From: Alcaligenaceae bacterium
Lineage (GTDB): Bacteria > Pseudomonadota > Gammaproteobacteria > Burkholderiales > Burkholderiaceae_B
DNA length: 39,455 nucleotides
NCBI GenBank assembly: GCA_947380655.1
Contig: CANCRX010000024.1
Span: 1-39,455 of the forward strand
Direction of reading: 5' to 3'
In this document: positions 1-7,889 of the stretch, piece by piece
How the letters are laid out: each line of letters begins with the position of its first letter
How positions within the stretch are numbered: position 1 is the stretch's first letter
Program-made: the position numbers and the translations under genes
Notes under the pieces: model-generated
The model's input: only the letters and a program-made list of their open reading frames with translations
Database searches by the model: none
What the model was told of the DNA's origin: nothing

Positions 1-1508
1 ACATTGAAAGGTTTAACAAAAGCTGCGCGCAGTCGTTGTATTAACGCTTCTGCCCCTTCACGTGATTGGCTGTCCTCGGTCATAAAGAAAAACTCATCTC
101 CCCCCAGTCTTCCAGCAGAGTCTGATTCACGGATCCACTCTCTGAGACGGTTTGCGACTTCTACCAAAACCAGATCACCTGCTGGGTGTCCGCATTCATC
201 ATTCACCTGCTTGAAACCATTCAGATCAATGACGCAAATGCCAACCTGATGTTTGTTGCGCTTTGCATAAATGATGGCGCGATCTATTCGATCAAACAAC
301 AACCTTCTGTTTGGCAGACCAGTTAGTTGGTCGTGATTTGCCATCTGTTCAACCTGCACAAGCAATTCGTCTTTTTCTCTGAGCGCTGTCTTGAGTCTGC
401 GACTGAGGCGAATGAACCAGAGATTGCCACCGATAATAATAGCGATGACTAAACTCACACTAGAACCGATTGTCCAATACAACTCATGTTCACTTCGTTG
501 TAGCCAGTAACTGATGTAAAAACCAGGGCTTAGGCTCGCATCGCTTTTAGCCAGATCAAGGCCTTTGTAGACTTGAGCGATTTGCTCCCAGCGTTTGGGA
601 TTAATTTGCCCAACGGGAACATAATCAGGCATCACGAGATTCCTGATCGATACCGCTTCAAATTTTAAATGCTCAATTGTTTTGTCTGAGGCAGGGCCCT
701 TATGTAAAACATCAACCGCCTCATCTGAGTGATCAAGCGCGTATATCCATCCTTTGATCGAGGCTCTGGCAAATCTATTGACGAGATCTGGATTTCTTTT
801 TGCAAAATCAGAATGCGTAAATATGGCATCGCCATAAAAAGCGATGCCATATGCATGAGGATCAATCACAGCGTAAGGAATGTTGTTTTTGTCGAGCAGA
901 TAGGCTTCGTTGCCAAGATAGGCATTAAATGCGTCCGCCTCACCTCTTACAAACTCTTCGTAACCTTGGCTAGAGGTTGTGACCTGTGGCATCGATGAGG
1001 GCGCAATTCCCTGACTATTAAAGACTCCATACAGTTCAGGATTATCTTGAACATTGCGGATAGCAAGTTTTTTCTGGCTTAACGTTTTTAACGATTTTTC
1101 TAAACCAGGTCTCGTGATTAATACGGCGGCAGATCGTTGAAAAATATCCGCGACAACAGTCACGGGCTGTTTCTGCATACTTGAAATGGCTAAGCCAGAG
1201 TTGCCGATGCCAAAGTCAGCCCGACCAGACAAAACCTCCTCAACAACTTGCGTGCGGTTGCCATTGCCGGGGATGATTTGTACATCAAGTCCTTCGTCGG
1301 CGTAAAACTTTTTGGCTTGTGCCATGTAATAGCCAGCAAACTGGAATTGCGGCATCCAACGTAACTGAAGCGTTACTCTGGTTAACGTCTGACCTTTTTG
1401 TGCGTGCGATTCGTTTTGGGCGTGTGCTGTACTTGATAACACCAGCCCGAAAGCCTGTGATAAAAGGATTAACCAGAATTTTGCGAATGGATATCGATGC
1501 CTGAGCAC
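1..1508 (-). CDS. Diguanylate cyclase with periplasmic NMT1/THI5-like sensor domain (3' end cut by window)
   Basis: The gene runs off the left edge, so the C-terminus is missing (about 502 residues visible). The start is taken as GTG at 1508, because an in-frame TAG lies at 1523-1521 and no ATG occurs before the conserved domain. The N-terminus is a signal peptide (LRHRYPFAKFWLILL, ending near STAHA). A domain of the NMT1/THI5 substrate-binding family follows (start RVTLQLRWMPQFQFAGYY, about residues 38-300). A single membrane helix lies near residues 342-364, then a GGDEF domain with motif RLGGDEFF near residues 466-473. The RxxD inhibitory site (RESD) sits five residues before GGDEF, as in feedback-controlled cyclases. 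I infer a sensor that makes cyclic di-GMP in response to a small periplasmic ligand. NMT1/THI5 domains commonly bind pyrimidine or aromatic sulfonate-type ligands, but the ligand here is unknown. No clear Shine-Dalgarno sequence precedes the GTG. Confidence 0.9.
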   Translation of the reverse strand, partial: MLRHRYPFAKFWLILLSQAFGLVLSSTAHAQNESHAQKGQTLTRVTLQLRWMPQFQFAGYYMAQAKKFYADEGLDVQIIPGNGNRTQVVEEVLSGRADFGIGNSGLAISSMQKQPVTVVADIFQRSAAVLITRPGLEKSLKTLSQKKLAIRNVQDNPELYGVFNSQGIAPSSMPQVTTSSQGYEEFVRGEADAFNAYLGNEAYLLDKNNIPYAVIDPHAYGIAFYGDAIFTHSDFAKRNPDLVNRFARASIKGWIYALDHSDEAVDVLHKGPASDKTIEHLKFEAVSIRNLVMPDYVPVGQINPKRWEQIAQVYKGLDLAKSDASLSPGFYISYWLQRSEHELYWTIGSSVSLVIAIIIGGNLWFIRLSRRLKTALREKDELLVQVEQMANHDQLTGLPNRRLLFDRIDRAIIYAKRNKHQVGICVIDLNGFKQVNDECGHPAGDLVLVEVANRLREWIRESDSAGRLGGDEFFFMTEDSQSREGAEALIQRLRAAFVKPFN

Positions 1509-1718
1509 TGTAAGTAAATTCTATGCGACTTGTGTGATGGATTAATAATTTGAAATAAATATACGCCATTTGGTGCGTAAATGACTGAATTAGATGCTGA
1601 AAATACAAGATATTCACCAGCAAAATATTTTTTAGTATTTGTTCGTGATTTGGTTTTAACCAGTTTTATGCTTTGCCGCTGCAAAATTACATCAAAAACA
1701 GTTTGTCGCTTAGATGGA

Positions 1719-1724
1719 TATAAT
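1719..1724 (+). promoter_or_regulatory. Candidate -10 element of the tRNA gene
   Basis: A perfect TATAAT lies about 40 bases before the mature tRNA 5' end and is followed by a GC-richer stretch. The -35 region 17 bases upstream (AAACAG) matches poorly, so this is a tentative promoter call. Confidence 0.4.
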
Positions 1725-1764
1725 CAAGGGCTTCGCAGATAATTTTTTATTTCGTCTGCTACAA

Positions 1765-1843
<79 letters not shown>

Positions 1844-1877
1844 ATTTTTATAACGTCTTGAAATTCGTTGGATTTTT

Positions 1878-1906
1878 TTGTTAAAGTCATTTTTTACAAT
1901 TTATAA
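1878..1906 (+). promoter_or_regulatory. Candidate promoter of the small secreted protein gene
   Basis: TTGTTA (1878-1883) and TTATAA (1901-1906) are 17 bases apart. The predicted transcript would start only about 6-8 bases before the ATG at 1919, giving a very short A-rich leader with no Shine-Dalgarno sequence. The region is AT-rich, so chance matches are likely. Confidence 0.3.
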
Positions 1907-1918
1907 CCAAACAAAAAA

Positions 1919-2335
1919 ATGATTATCAAAAAAAGCCAATTTTTTCTTGCAACATTATTTGCGTCTTCAGCGTTTGCCCAATCAGTACCAAATATCGTTG
2001 GTAACTGGGAAGCCGTATCAGCAGTAAGCGCCTCGAGCGGCACTGAAGACAGACAGCAACGCACAGTACTCTCCACGAAGAAAGATGCGGCAATCATCAA
2101 ACTCACTATTTCTAGTCAGGAGGGGGGAGCCTTCCTGGGTGAAACCACATGGCGTGATGGGATAAAAAATATTGTTGCTGGAGTTTTTCATCGAGATGGA
2201 AAAACCCTTACGTTTTCCAGTGATGTCGGAGTCGGAACTGGCTCACTGATTAACGATGAGATGGAGTTCTGTAGCGCAACCGTATTGACCACTAAAAATA
2301 GAGCGAGTTGTACCCTACTTAAAAAAGTGAAATAA
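1919..2335 (+). CDS. Small secreted protein of unknown function
   Basis: The predicted protein has 138 residues and opens with a Sec signal peptide (MIIKKSQFFLATLFASSAFA, cleavage likely before QSVPN). The mature part is about 118 residues and rich in alternating hydrophobic and polar stretches (VGNWEAV, AAIIKLTI, KTLTFSSDVGVGTG), which suggests a small beta barrel or sandwich. Two cysteines near the end (FCSA and ASC) could form a disulfide in the periplasm. The pattern (GNW start, DGKTL motif, late cysteines) resembles small exported proteins of unknown function, and I do not recognise a named family. No ribosome binding site is visible, only an A-rich leader. The gene follows the tRNA directly and precedes the muramidase gene by about 100 bases. 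Confidence 0.65.
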   Translation: MIIKKSQFFLATLFASSAFAQSVPNIVGNWEAVSAVSASSGTEDRQQRTVLSTKKDAAIIKLTISSQEGGAFLGETTWRDGIKNIVAGVFHRDGKTLTFSSDVGVGTGSLINDEMEFCSATVLTTKNRASCTLLKKVK

Positions 2336-2434
2336 GAAATAAAGTCATGATTGACTTACAGTTTTCCGAACGTACGATCACGCTGACTCTCACAGTCAAG
2401 CAGCACTCACAATACCTTTAAGAGAGTCACTTTA

Positions 2435-3118
2435 GTGTGTAAATCACTCAGCGCCCTCAGCATTATTAAAAAAATAAAGTCGCTCGCACTTGGCGTGATT
2501 ATTGTTTTGGGTGCCTCGCCAGGACTGGTCTTGGCAGCTGACTGCGCGGAGGCTTTACAAACGGTTTTTGGTCACGAAGGTGGCTATCAGAACAGCAAGC
2601 AGGATGGAGGTAACTGGTCATCCAAAATAGCAGGTGTTGGGCATATGTGTGGCGGTACTAAATTTGGAATTGCTTGTGCGTACAACCCTGGCGTAAATAT
2701 TAAAAATCTTACAAAAGAGCAGGCGGCCATTATTTATCAGAACCGCGAATGCAAGGAAATCAGGATGGCGGAACTGGGAGGGGTAGCGATTCCAACGTTG
2801 TTGCTTGATCTTGCCGTCAATATGGGTACAGAAATGGCAGTGAAATTATTAGGTACCTCCATAAACTTACTGAGTCCAAAAGATCAACAGATTAAGTTTG
2901 ATGAGGTGATGACGGATCAAATGGTTGCCTGGTACAACGAGAACACTCAAACACGAGATCAACGCATATTGTTATTTGCAACGTTGACGTTAACCGCCAT
3001 AGATCGATACGCTCATATTGTGGAGAGTAATAAAAAACAATCTGTCTGGTTACTTGGATGGATTCGACGTGTTATTCCCAATGAGATTGAAGCGATCAGA
3101 CCAAGTAAAAAGCAGTAA
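2435..3118 (+). CDS. Secreted GH108-type lysozyme/N-acetylmuramidase
   Basis: A 227-residue protein starting at GTG, with AAGAGAG about nine bases upstream as ribosome binding site. Residues about 12-34 are a signal peptide (IKSLALGVIIVLGASPGLVLA). The next segment, CAEALQTVFGHEGGY, carries the Glu-Gly-Gly-Tyr motif of the glycosyl hydrolase 108 family (ZliS-like), whose glutamate is the catalytic acid in N-acetylmuramidases. Further family features are GGTKFGIA, the LTKEQAAIIY segment, and LLLDLAVNMG, which corresponds to the FDxAVNxG-type motif. The expected role is cleavage of glycan strands in peptidoglycan, in the periplasm or outside the cell. Phage endolysins and secretion-linked muramidases share this fold. 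No holin or other phage gene is next to it, and it has its own signal peptide, which fits a cellular muramidase or a domesticated phage gene. Confidence 0.82.
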   Translation: MCKSLSALSIIKKIKSLALGVIIVLGASPGLVLAADCAEALQTVFGHEGGYQNSKQDGGNWSSKIAGVGHMCGGTKFGIACAYNPGVNIKNLTKEQAAIIYQNRECKEIRMAELGGVAIPTLLLDLAVNMGTEMAVKLLGTSINLLSPKDQQIKFDEVMTDQMVAWYNENTQTRDQRILLFATLTLTAIDRYAHIVESNKKQSVWLLGWIRRVIPNEIEAIRPSKKQ

Positions 3119-3165
3119 AACGTTTCAATAAAACACGGATCTATCCTTGAACGTGCGGGATAGGA

Positions 3166-4284
3166 TTAAAGGGCTTTAATGCGCCTTTTTAGATAGTTAT
3201 GAATGGGTTTTTCTATAAACAAATAAGTCATCACAGATGCGATGATACAAATAATAGTTAAAACGATCGAGTAAATAAAGACTGGAATCTGCAAAGGGGT
3301 CTTTAGAAAGATGGCGTTAGCCAGGCTGATAATTGGATTGTGTATCAAGTATAAAGAAAATGAAGCTTCTCCCAGCAGAATAAGCAGTTTGCCTTTAAGC
3401 AGTCGAGACAAGATGCCGGTACCTTTTGAAAAGGCATAGACTATAAAAGCCATAATAGGAAGATACAAAAGCTGTGCTCTCAGTATCTCGGGAAAAACTA
3501 AAGTGCTGTAAGCGTATGCCCCAAGAATTAGAAAACTAACCGACAGCATTTCGTTAAAAGAAGTATTTTCGCAAGGACTGTTTTTGATAAAAGCGATTCT
3601 GTAAACCAGCATCCCAACCATAAAATCTAATAGTCTAAATACCGGATTGATATAGAAAATCCAATGGTTAACTTTTATTTCACCATTACCTGTTGACCAG
3701 TGACTTTCACCATAAAAAATAATGAGTGTTGCCGTGCTGGCGATCACTGCAAACCAGAGTAGTGATAGTTTTTTTAAAGACTTTACAGAAAGTCTGACAA
3801 GAAAAAGAAATGCGACATAAAAAAACAACTCAACTGATAAGCTCCAGGAAACGGCATTAAGAGATATGTAATACTTGACTATTGGCACCCAGCTCTGGAG
3901 AAGTAAAATATTTACGACTACAACGCTTGAAATATCACTGCCATACTTATAAAAAAAATAAAAAACAAACGGCAGGGCTGTGATTAGATGTAATGGCCAA
4001 ATCCGGGAGAGCCTTAGAAGCAAATACCTTTTGGTTGAAAGAGTTTTTTGAATCAAGCTGTGTTGATATGCGTGCGTCATAATAAAACCAGACAACACAA
4101 AGAAAAATGTAACGCCTGAATGACCTTCACCAAAGAAGATCACTGCAATTGATTTAATTGGGTTATCTATTTCTCTCAAAAATATCAAATGCGAACAAAG
4201 CACGCCTAACGCAGCAAAAAACCTTAAGGATGTTAGCTGCGGTAGTTCGATGGATTGTTGCCCGGCTGGTGCGCTCGAAGTCAT
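3166..4284 (-). CDS. Acyltransferase family 3 membrane protein (OafA/NodX-like)
   Basis: A 372-residue polytopic membrane protein with about ten hydrophobic segments. The N-terminus carries the family signature LTSLRFFAALGVLCSH, whose histidine is conserved in Acyl_transf_3 proteins, followed by the typical GVTFFFVLSGFIMTHAY segment. The C-terminus has SFSLYLIHNPI and ends with a short basic tail (FIEKPIHNYLKRR). Members transfer acetyl or other acyl groups to sugars of O-antigen, exopolysaccharide or peptidoglycan across the inner membrane. No glycosyltransferase operon is nearby, so the target sugar is unknown. The divergent neighbour is an FkbM-type methyltransferase, and a muramidase gene converges on it. 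The coding sequence is strongly AT-rich compared with the right half of the window, a possible sign of transfer. Confidence 0.9.
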   Translation of the reverse strand: MTSSAPAGQQSIELPQLTSLRFFAALGVLCSHLIFLREIDNPIKSIAVIFFGEGHSGVTFFFVLSGFIMTHAYQHSLIQKTLSTKRYLLLRLSRIWPLHLITALPFVFYFFYKYGSDISSVVVVNILLLQSWVPIVKYYISLNAVSWSLSVELFFYVAFLFLVRLSVKSLKKLSLLWFAVIASTATLIIFYGESHWSTGNGEIKVNHWIFYINPVFRLLDFMVGMLVYRIAFIKNSPCENTSFNEMLSVSFLILGAYAYSTLVFPEILRAQLLYLPIMAFIVYAFSKGTGILSRLLKGKLLILLGEASFSLYLIHNPIISLANAIFLKTPLQIPVFIYSIVLTIICIIASVMTYLFIEKPIHNYLKRRIKAL

Positions 4285-4460
4285 AAATATTCCCTATAGC
4301 TTTTGAGAATAACTTAAAACGAATTATCACTGTTAGTGAGAGGCCGACGGGTGGGTAAATGGAATTTAAGTTTTTTTGAGTGGATGGCTAAAGAGAGATC
4401 CTTCGATTACATTCGCAAGTAATAAATTGAATGAATCAATTTCCATAATATTGGTTGTCT

Positions 4461-5390
4461 ATGAAACGACTCTTTAAATATTTCACTCCATCCCGCGCTC
4501 GGTTCGATTCGCCAGCCTTAAATGAACGTATCGTTCGAACAAAAATTGGTGGTAAGAACTACGAGATTGGCTCCGACGACAATTATCTCGAACATATAAA
4601 GGGTGAATTTGAACCAGAAATGGTTGTTTTATTCAAATCACTGATTCGACCGCATGACACCGTTTTGGACATTGGGGCAAACATTGGTTGTACCTCAATC
4701 TTGTTTGGTAACCTTGCAAAAAAGGTTTACAGCTTCGAGCCGTCTCCGACTACTTATAGTTATCTTGAGAAAAATGTTCAAAGGGCACAGCTTGAGCGTG
4801 TGACGCCTGTCAATGTCGGGTTAGGCAAAGAGTCGGGCACCTTTGAACTGACCTTCTCCGAGAGTGACCGCTCCGGAGGATTTGTTTCTAATTTGACGAG
4901 TGCGTCAGCTGGGCATCAAGTCGAGCAGATCAAAATCATTAAAGGCGACGACTTCATCAATGAGGGTAGCGTCGCTAAGGTCGACTTCATCAAGATCGAT
5001 GTCGAGGGGTTTGAGAAGAGCGTTATCGAAGGCTTATCGACCACCATTATTCGCGATCAGCCAATCGTGGTGCTGGAACTGAACCACTGGTGTCTGAATG
5101 CACTTCAGCGGACATCAGTGCCAGATTTTTTCGATTTTCTGCGTAGCGTTTTTCCGCATCTTTATGCGGTAGATATGAGATATGTTAGAAATCTGAAAGA
5201 CAAAATTCGTCGGAAACTTTTGCCGTCCTTTTATGATGTAAAAGACGCTAAAAATCTGCATGACCCCAATGCCTCATACCACGTGATGAATCGCCATATC
5301 CTCAATGGCTTCAGTTACCCAATTCTGGTTGGTGCTTTTGATAAAGCGCAGCTTGCAACATTTTCTTCAACGGTCGGAATCAAAATATGA
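4461..5390 (+). CDS. FkbM-family SAM-dependent methyltransferase
   Basis: The start is taken at ATG 4461. A TTG two codons earlier is possible, and neither has a strong ribosome binding site. The 309-residue protein shows the SAM-binding motif VLDIGANIGCTSILF, the acidic motif II segment VYSFEPSPTTYSYLEKNV, and the FkbM hallmark DFIKIDVEGFEKSVIEGL. A following VVLELNHWC segment is also typical. FkbM-type enzymes O-methylate sugars or small molecules, and in Gram-negative bacteria they often decorate surface polysaccharides. It is divergent from the acyltransferase gene across 176 bases, so the two may modify the same surface glycan, though this is only inferred. A GC-rich hairpin begins at the stop codon and probably ends transcription. 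Confidence 0.88.
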   Translation: MKRLFKYFTPSRARFDSPALNERIVRTKIGGKNYEIGSDDNYLEHIKGEFEPEMVVLFKSLIRPHDTVLDIGANIGCTSILFGNLAKKVYSFEPSPTTYSYLEKNVQRAQLERVTPVNVGLGKESGTFELTFSESDRSGGFVSNLTSASAGHQVEQIKIIKGDDFINEGSVAKVDFIKIDVEGFEKSVIEGLSTTIIRDQPIVVLELNHWCLNALQRTSVPDFFDFLRSVFPHLYAVDMRYVRNLKDKIRRKLLPSFYDVKDAKNLHDPNASYHVMNRHILNGFSYPILVGAFDKAQLATFSSTVGIKI

Positions 5391-5421
5391 GGGGGCAGGG
5401 CTTAAGATAAATGCCCCCTCA
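5388..5421. terminator. Hairpin between convergent genes, candidate bidirectional terminator
   Basis: TGAGGGGGCA (5388-5397) pairs perfectly with TGCCCCCTCA (5412-5421) around a 14-base loop. It begins at the methyltransferase stop codon and lies 20 bases from the stop of the opposing small gene. The flanking T tracts are short, so termination strength is uncertain. Confidence 0.6.
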
Positions 5422-5440
5422 ATTTACTCAACTCATTACA

Positions 5441-5698
5441 TCACTTCAAATTTACCGCAGCGTTTGCAGTTTTTTTGCAAGCGATTTCACTATGCTCATT
5501 GGCTTGGATCGTATGTCCTTGAGCGACGGCAGCGTGATAGCCAGCCTGTTTTGAATCACCTGATTCTGCGTGTTTGGCAGCTTGCTTGTGAGCAACAGAC
5601 GCTGCATCACAGTGTTCAGCAGCTTTAACGTGGTTCTGATGAGCTGATGCTGGGGCTGAAACTGAAGCTGCTGTGTTGGTTTTTGGGTCAAGTGTCAT
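5441..5698 (-). CDS. Small Ala/His-rich protein of unknown function
   Basis: An 85-residue protein with a strong ribosome binding site (CAGGAG, eight bases before ATG 5698), which is the main reason to call it real over the overlapping reading frames. After a Thr/Ala/Ser-rich start it is made of short helical blocks with recurring His and Ala: HQNHVKAAEHCDAASVAHKQAAKHAESGD, then KQAGYHAAVAQGHTIQANEHSEIACKK. It has no signal peptide and no membrane segment. The pattern resembles small soluble, highly expressed helix proteins seen in Burkholderiales, some of which carry His-rich repeats. Metal binding or a stress role is possible but unproven. The upstream region holds a perfect 10-4-10 inverted repeat. 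Confidence 0.7.
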   Translation of the reverse strand: MTLDPKTNTAASVSAPASAHQNHVKAAEHCDAASVAHKQAAKHAESGDSKQAGYHAAVAQGHTIQANEHSEIACKKTANAAVNLK

Positions 5699-5715
5699 AT
5701 ATTTCTCCTGAGGAT

Positions 5716-5739
5716 GTAAATAGAGAGTCCTCTATTTAC
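5716..5739. repeat. Perfect inverted repeat upstream of the Ala/His-rich gene (operator or leader hairpin)
   Basis: GTAAATAGAG, loop AGTC, then CTCTATTTAC. The repeat lies 17 bases before the ATG of the minus-strand gene, just ahead of its ribosome binding site. A TTGACT hexamer on the minus strand (5750-5745) lies immediately upstream, so the repeat would fall between a -35 element and the start codon. It could be a repressor operator or a hairpin in the mRNA leader. Confidence 0.6.
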
Positions 5740-5990
5740 GTAAGTCAAAAATGGCTCACAGATCACTATATGACTTGCACACAAATTACTTCGTCTGCTA
5801 GCGTACATAAAAAAATAAATACTTATGCCTGTTAACGAACATGTTGACGGAGTCGTAAGTGTTTTATACGTATTTTATTTTTTCCGGCATGAAAATTGCT
5901 TTATTGAAATTGATCGTAATTACAAAAAATATGCTTAATTTTCTTTAAACGCGCCTTCACACCAGGCGCAAATTTCCTGAAGGAATATGT

Positions 5991-6977
5991 ATGCGTCTCA
6001 GCTCCTTTATCCGCTTAGCATTGTTTTTTATGACGTGCGGCCTGGTTCTAACCCCTGTCTTCGCACAGACAAGCTCTTATCCTGACAAATCAGTTCGCAT
6101 TGTCGTACCGTTTCCGCCCGGTGGTGCCGCAGATATTTTTGCTCGCTTAATTGGCCAAAAATACGGAGAACTATGGGGGGGCAAACAATCCGTAGTTATA
6201 GATAATCGTTCTGGTGCAGGCGGTGTGATTGGTAGTGAGGTAGTAGCCAAGGCACCTGCTGATGGATATACCCTTTTAATGGTCACGGTTGGACATGCAC
6301 TCAACCCCTACGTGTATTCCAAGCTTCCCTATGAGACAAGAAAAGATTTCACCCCTGTTGGTGTCATCGCAAATGTTCCAAGCCTCGTTGTAGTCAGCCC
6401 TGATTCATCTTCAAATACCCTGCAAGAGTTTTTAGCCAATGCAAAGAGTAAACCGGGTACTTTGACATTTGCTAGTTCAGGTGCAGGGACCACGAGCCAT
6501 ATTGGTGCAGCGTTAATGGAGTCGATGGGTGGTATCGAGATGACGCATGTGCCTTATAAGGGAGCCGCACCTGCACTGCAGGACATCATGGGTAATCGGG
6601 TCGATATGTCGGTAGACATCATTCTTTCTTCTTTACCTCTGGTTCAGTCGGGCAAGCTCAAGGCCTTAGCCATCACCAGCCCCCAACGCTCGCCGCTGCT
6701 CCCCAAGGTTCCGACCGTTGCTGAATCTGGATTGCCTGGATATGATTTTATGTCTTGGTATATGCTGGTTGCACCGACAGGGGTTCCTGAACCTATTCTT
6801 GTAAAACTCAATGAAGATTTAAGAAAAATAGCAACAATGCCCGATGTGAGAGCTCGTATCGAAGGCATGGGCGGGGTAGTGGCTAGTCCCGGTCTTACGG
6901 AAGTTCGTGAGCAGTTGAATAGTGAATTTGATCGTTGGGCTAAAGTTTCCAAAGAACGAAATATCAAAGTTGATTAA
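5991..6977 (+). CDS. Bug-family (TctC-type) periplasmic solute-binding protein, first copy
   Basis: A 328-residue protein with the ribosome binding site AAGGA before ATG. A Sec signal peptide covers about residues 1-25 (LFFMTCGLVLTPVFA, then QTSSYP). The Bug signature follows: YPDKSVRIVVPFPPGG near residue 30, VVIDNRSGAGGVIGSE, ADGYTLL, and THVPYKGAAPALQDIMGNRVDM. Such receptors bind carboxylates, amides or other small polar molecules in the periplasm. They classically work with TctAB permeases, but many occur as orphans, and no permease gene is in this window. It leads a co-directional run of hydrolase genes with only six bases to the next start, so its ligand is probably the substrate of those enzymes. 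Confidence 0.95.
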   Translation: MRLSSFIRLALFFMTCGLVLTPVFAQTSSYPDKSVRIVVPFPPGGAADIFARLIGQKYGELWGGKQSVVIDNRSGAGGVIGSEVVAKAPADGYTLLMVTVGHALNPYVYSKLPYETRKDFTPVGVIANVPSLVVVSPDSSSNTLQEFLANAKSKPGTLTFASSGAGTTSHIGAALMESMGGIEMTHVPYKGAAPALQDIMGNRVDMSVDIILSSLPLVQSGKLKALAITSPQRSPLLPKVPTVAESGLPGYDFMSWYMLVAPTGVPEPILVKLNEDLRKIATMPDVRARIEGMGGVVASPGLTEVREQLNSEFDRWAKVSKERNIKVD

Positions 6978-6983
6978 AAAATT

Positions 6984-7880
6984 ATGACAAAACTTTCTGC
7001 ACGTGACTTTTCAGGATATCGTGGAATCCCACCTGCGGTGAAGTGGCCACAAGGCAAACGTGTTGCTGTGTCCTTCGTTCTGAACTTTGAAGAGGGCGGC
7101 GAGTTTTCAATGTCAGACGGAGACACGAGCAATGAGGCAATATACGAAGTGATCGACCGTCAACTGCAGGCCGATCCTTGTATTGATTCACATTTCGAGT
7201 ATGGAACAAGAGTTGGTTATTGGCGTATCGCAGAGTTGTTTGATCGTTATCAAGCGAAATTCACTCTTAGTTCTTGTGGCCGTGCCGTGGAGCGTTCACC
7301 ATGGTTGGTACAGGACGCTGTTGAGCGTGGACATGAAATTTCAGCACATGGATATCGTTGGGAGCGTCATGTAGCGATGGATGAACATACTGAGCGCCAG
7401 TCCATTATTTCTACGATGAGAGCGATTGAGCAGGTCAGCGGCAAACCACCAGTAGGCTGGCATACTAGATCAAGCCCGAGTCCACATACACGTAAAATAC
7501 TTGCTGAATTAGGTTTTCTCTACGATAGTGACGCGTATAACGACGACACTCCTTATTTTGTCGAAGTACACGGGGGCAGGCATCTAGTATTACCTTACGC
7601 ATTTGATACGAATGACATGCATTTTCAGCATAGCGATCGTTTCACGACGGGAGAGCAATTTAGTCAGTATGTTTGTGATGCCTATGACTGGCTGGAGCGT
7701 GAGGGCGATACTTGGCCTCGCATGCTTTCTATTGGATTACATCTGAGGATGATTGCAAGACCAGGACGTATCGGTGCAATTGAAAAAATCCTGACTCATA
7801 TTAAAAAGCACGAATCCGCATGGATCACGACCAGGCGTTCTATCGCTCAACACTGGATTGCTGAAAATAAAAAAATATAA
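6984..7880 (+). CDS. Polysaccharide deacetylase-family protein of the PuuE (allantoinase-like) group
   Basis: A 298-residue cytoplasmic protein without signal peptide. The motifs are those of the NodB-homology group that includes PuuE-type allantoinases: VLNFEEGGEFS near residue 34, HGYRWERH near residue 120, GWHTRSSPSPHTRKIL near residue 154, and YDSDAYNDDTPYF near residue 180. In this group the fold is a distorted TIM barrel that hydrolyses C-N bonds such as the ring amide of allantoin, rather than N-acetyl sugars. The usual GW(Y/H)TGR motif lacks the Gly here (HTRSS), so the substrate may differ from allantoin. It lies six bases after the Bug receptor gene and ten bases before the racemase-family gene, consistent with one operon. 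The exact substrate is not shown by the sequence. Confidence 0.85.
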   Translation: MTKLSARDFSGYRGIPPAVKWPQGKRVAVSFVLNFEEGGEFSMSDGDTSNEAIYEVIDRQLQADPCIDSHFEYGTRVGYWRIAELFDRYQAKFTLSSCGRAVERSPWLVQDAVERGHEISAHGYRWERHVAMDEHTERQSIISTMRAIEQVSGKPPVGWHTRSSPSPHTRKILAELGFLYDSDAYNDDTPYFVEVHGGRHLVLPYAFDTNDMHFQHSDRFTTGEQFSQYVCDAYDWLEREGDTWPRMLSIGLHLRMIARPGRIGAIEKILTHIKKHESAWITTRRSIAQHWIAENKKI

Positions 7881-7889
7881 ATTATTTAG

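Noticed and set aside
2435..3118. Prophage remnant read from the muramidase gene
   Set aside because: No other phage gene, integrase or repeat is near it, and the protein carries its own signal peptide.
3141..3163. Hairpin CTATCC/GGATAG after the muramidase gene as a terminator
   Set aside because: The stem is only six pairs with a long loop and no T tract.
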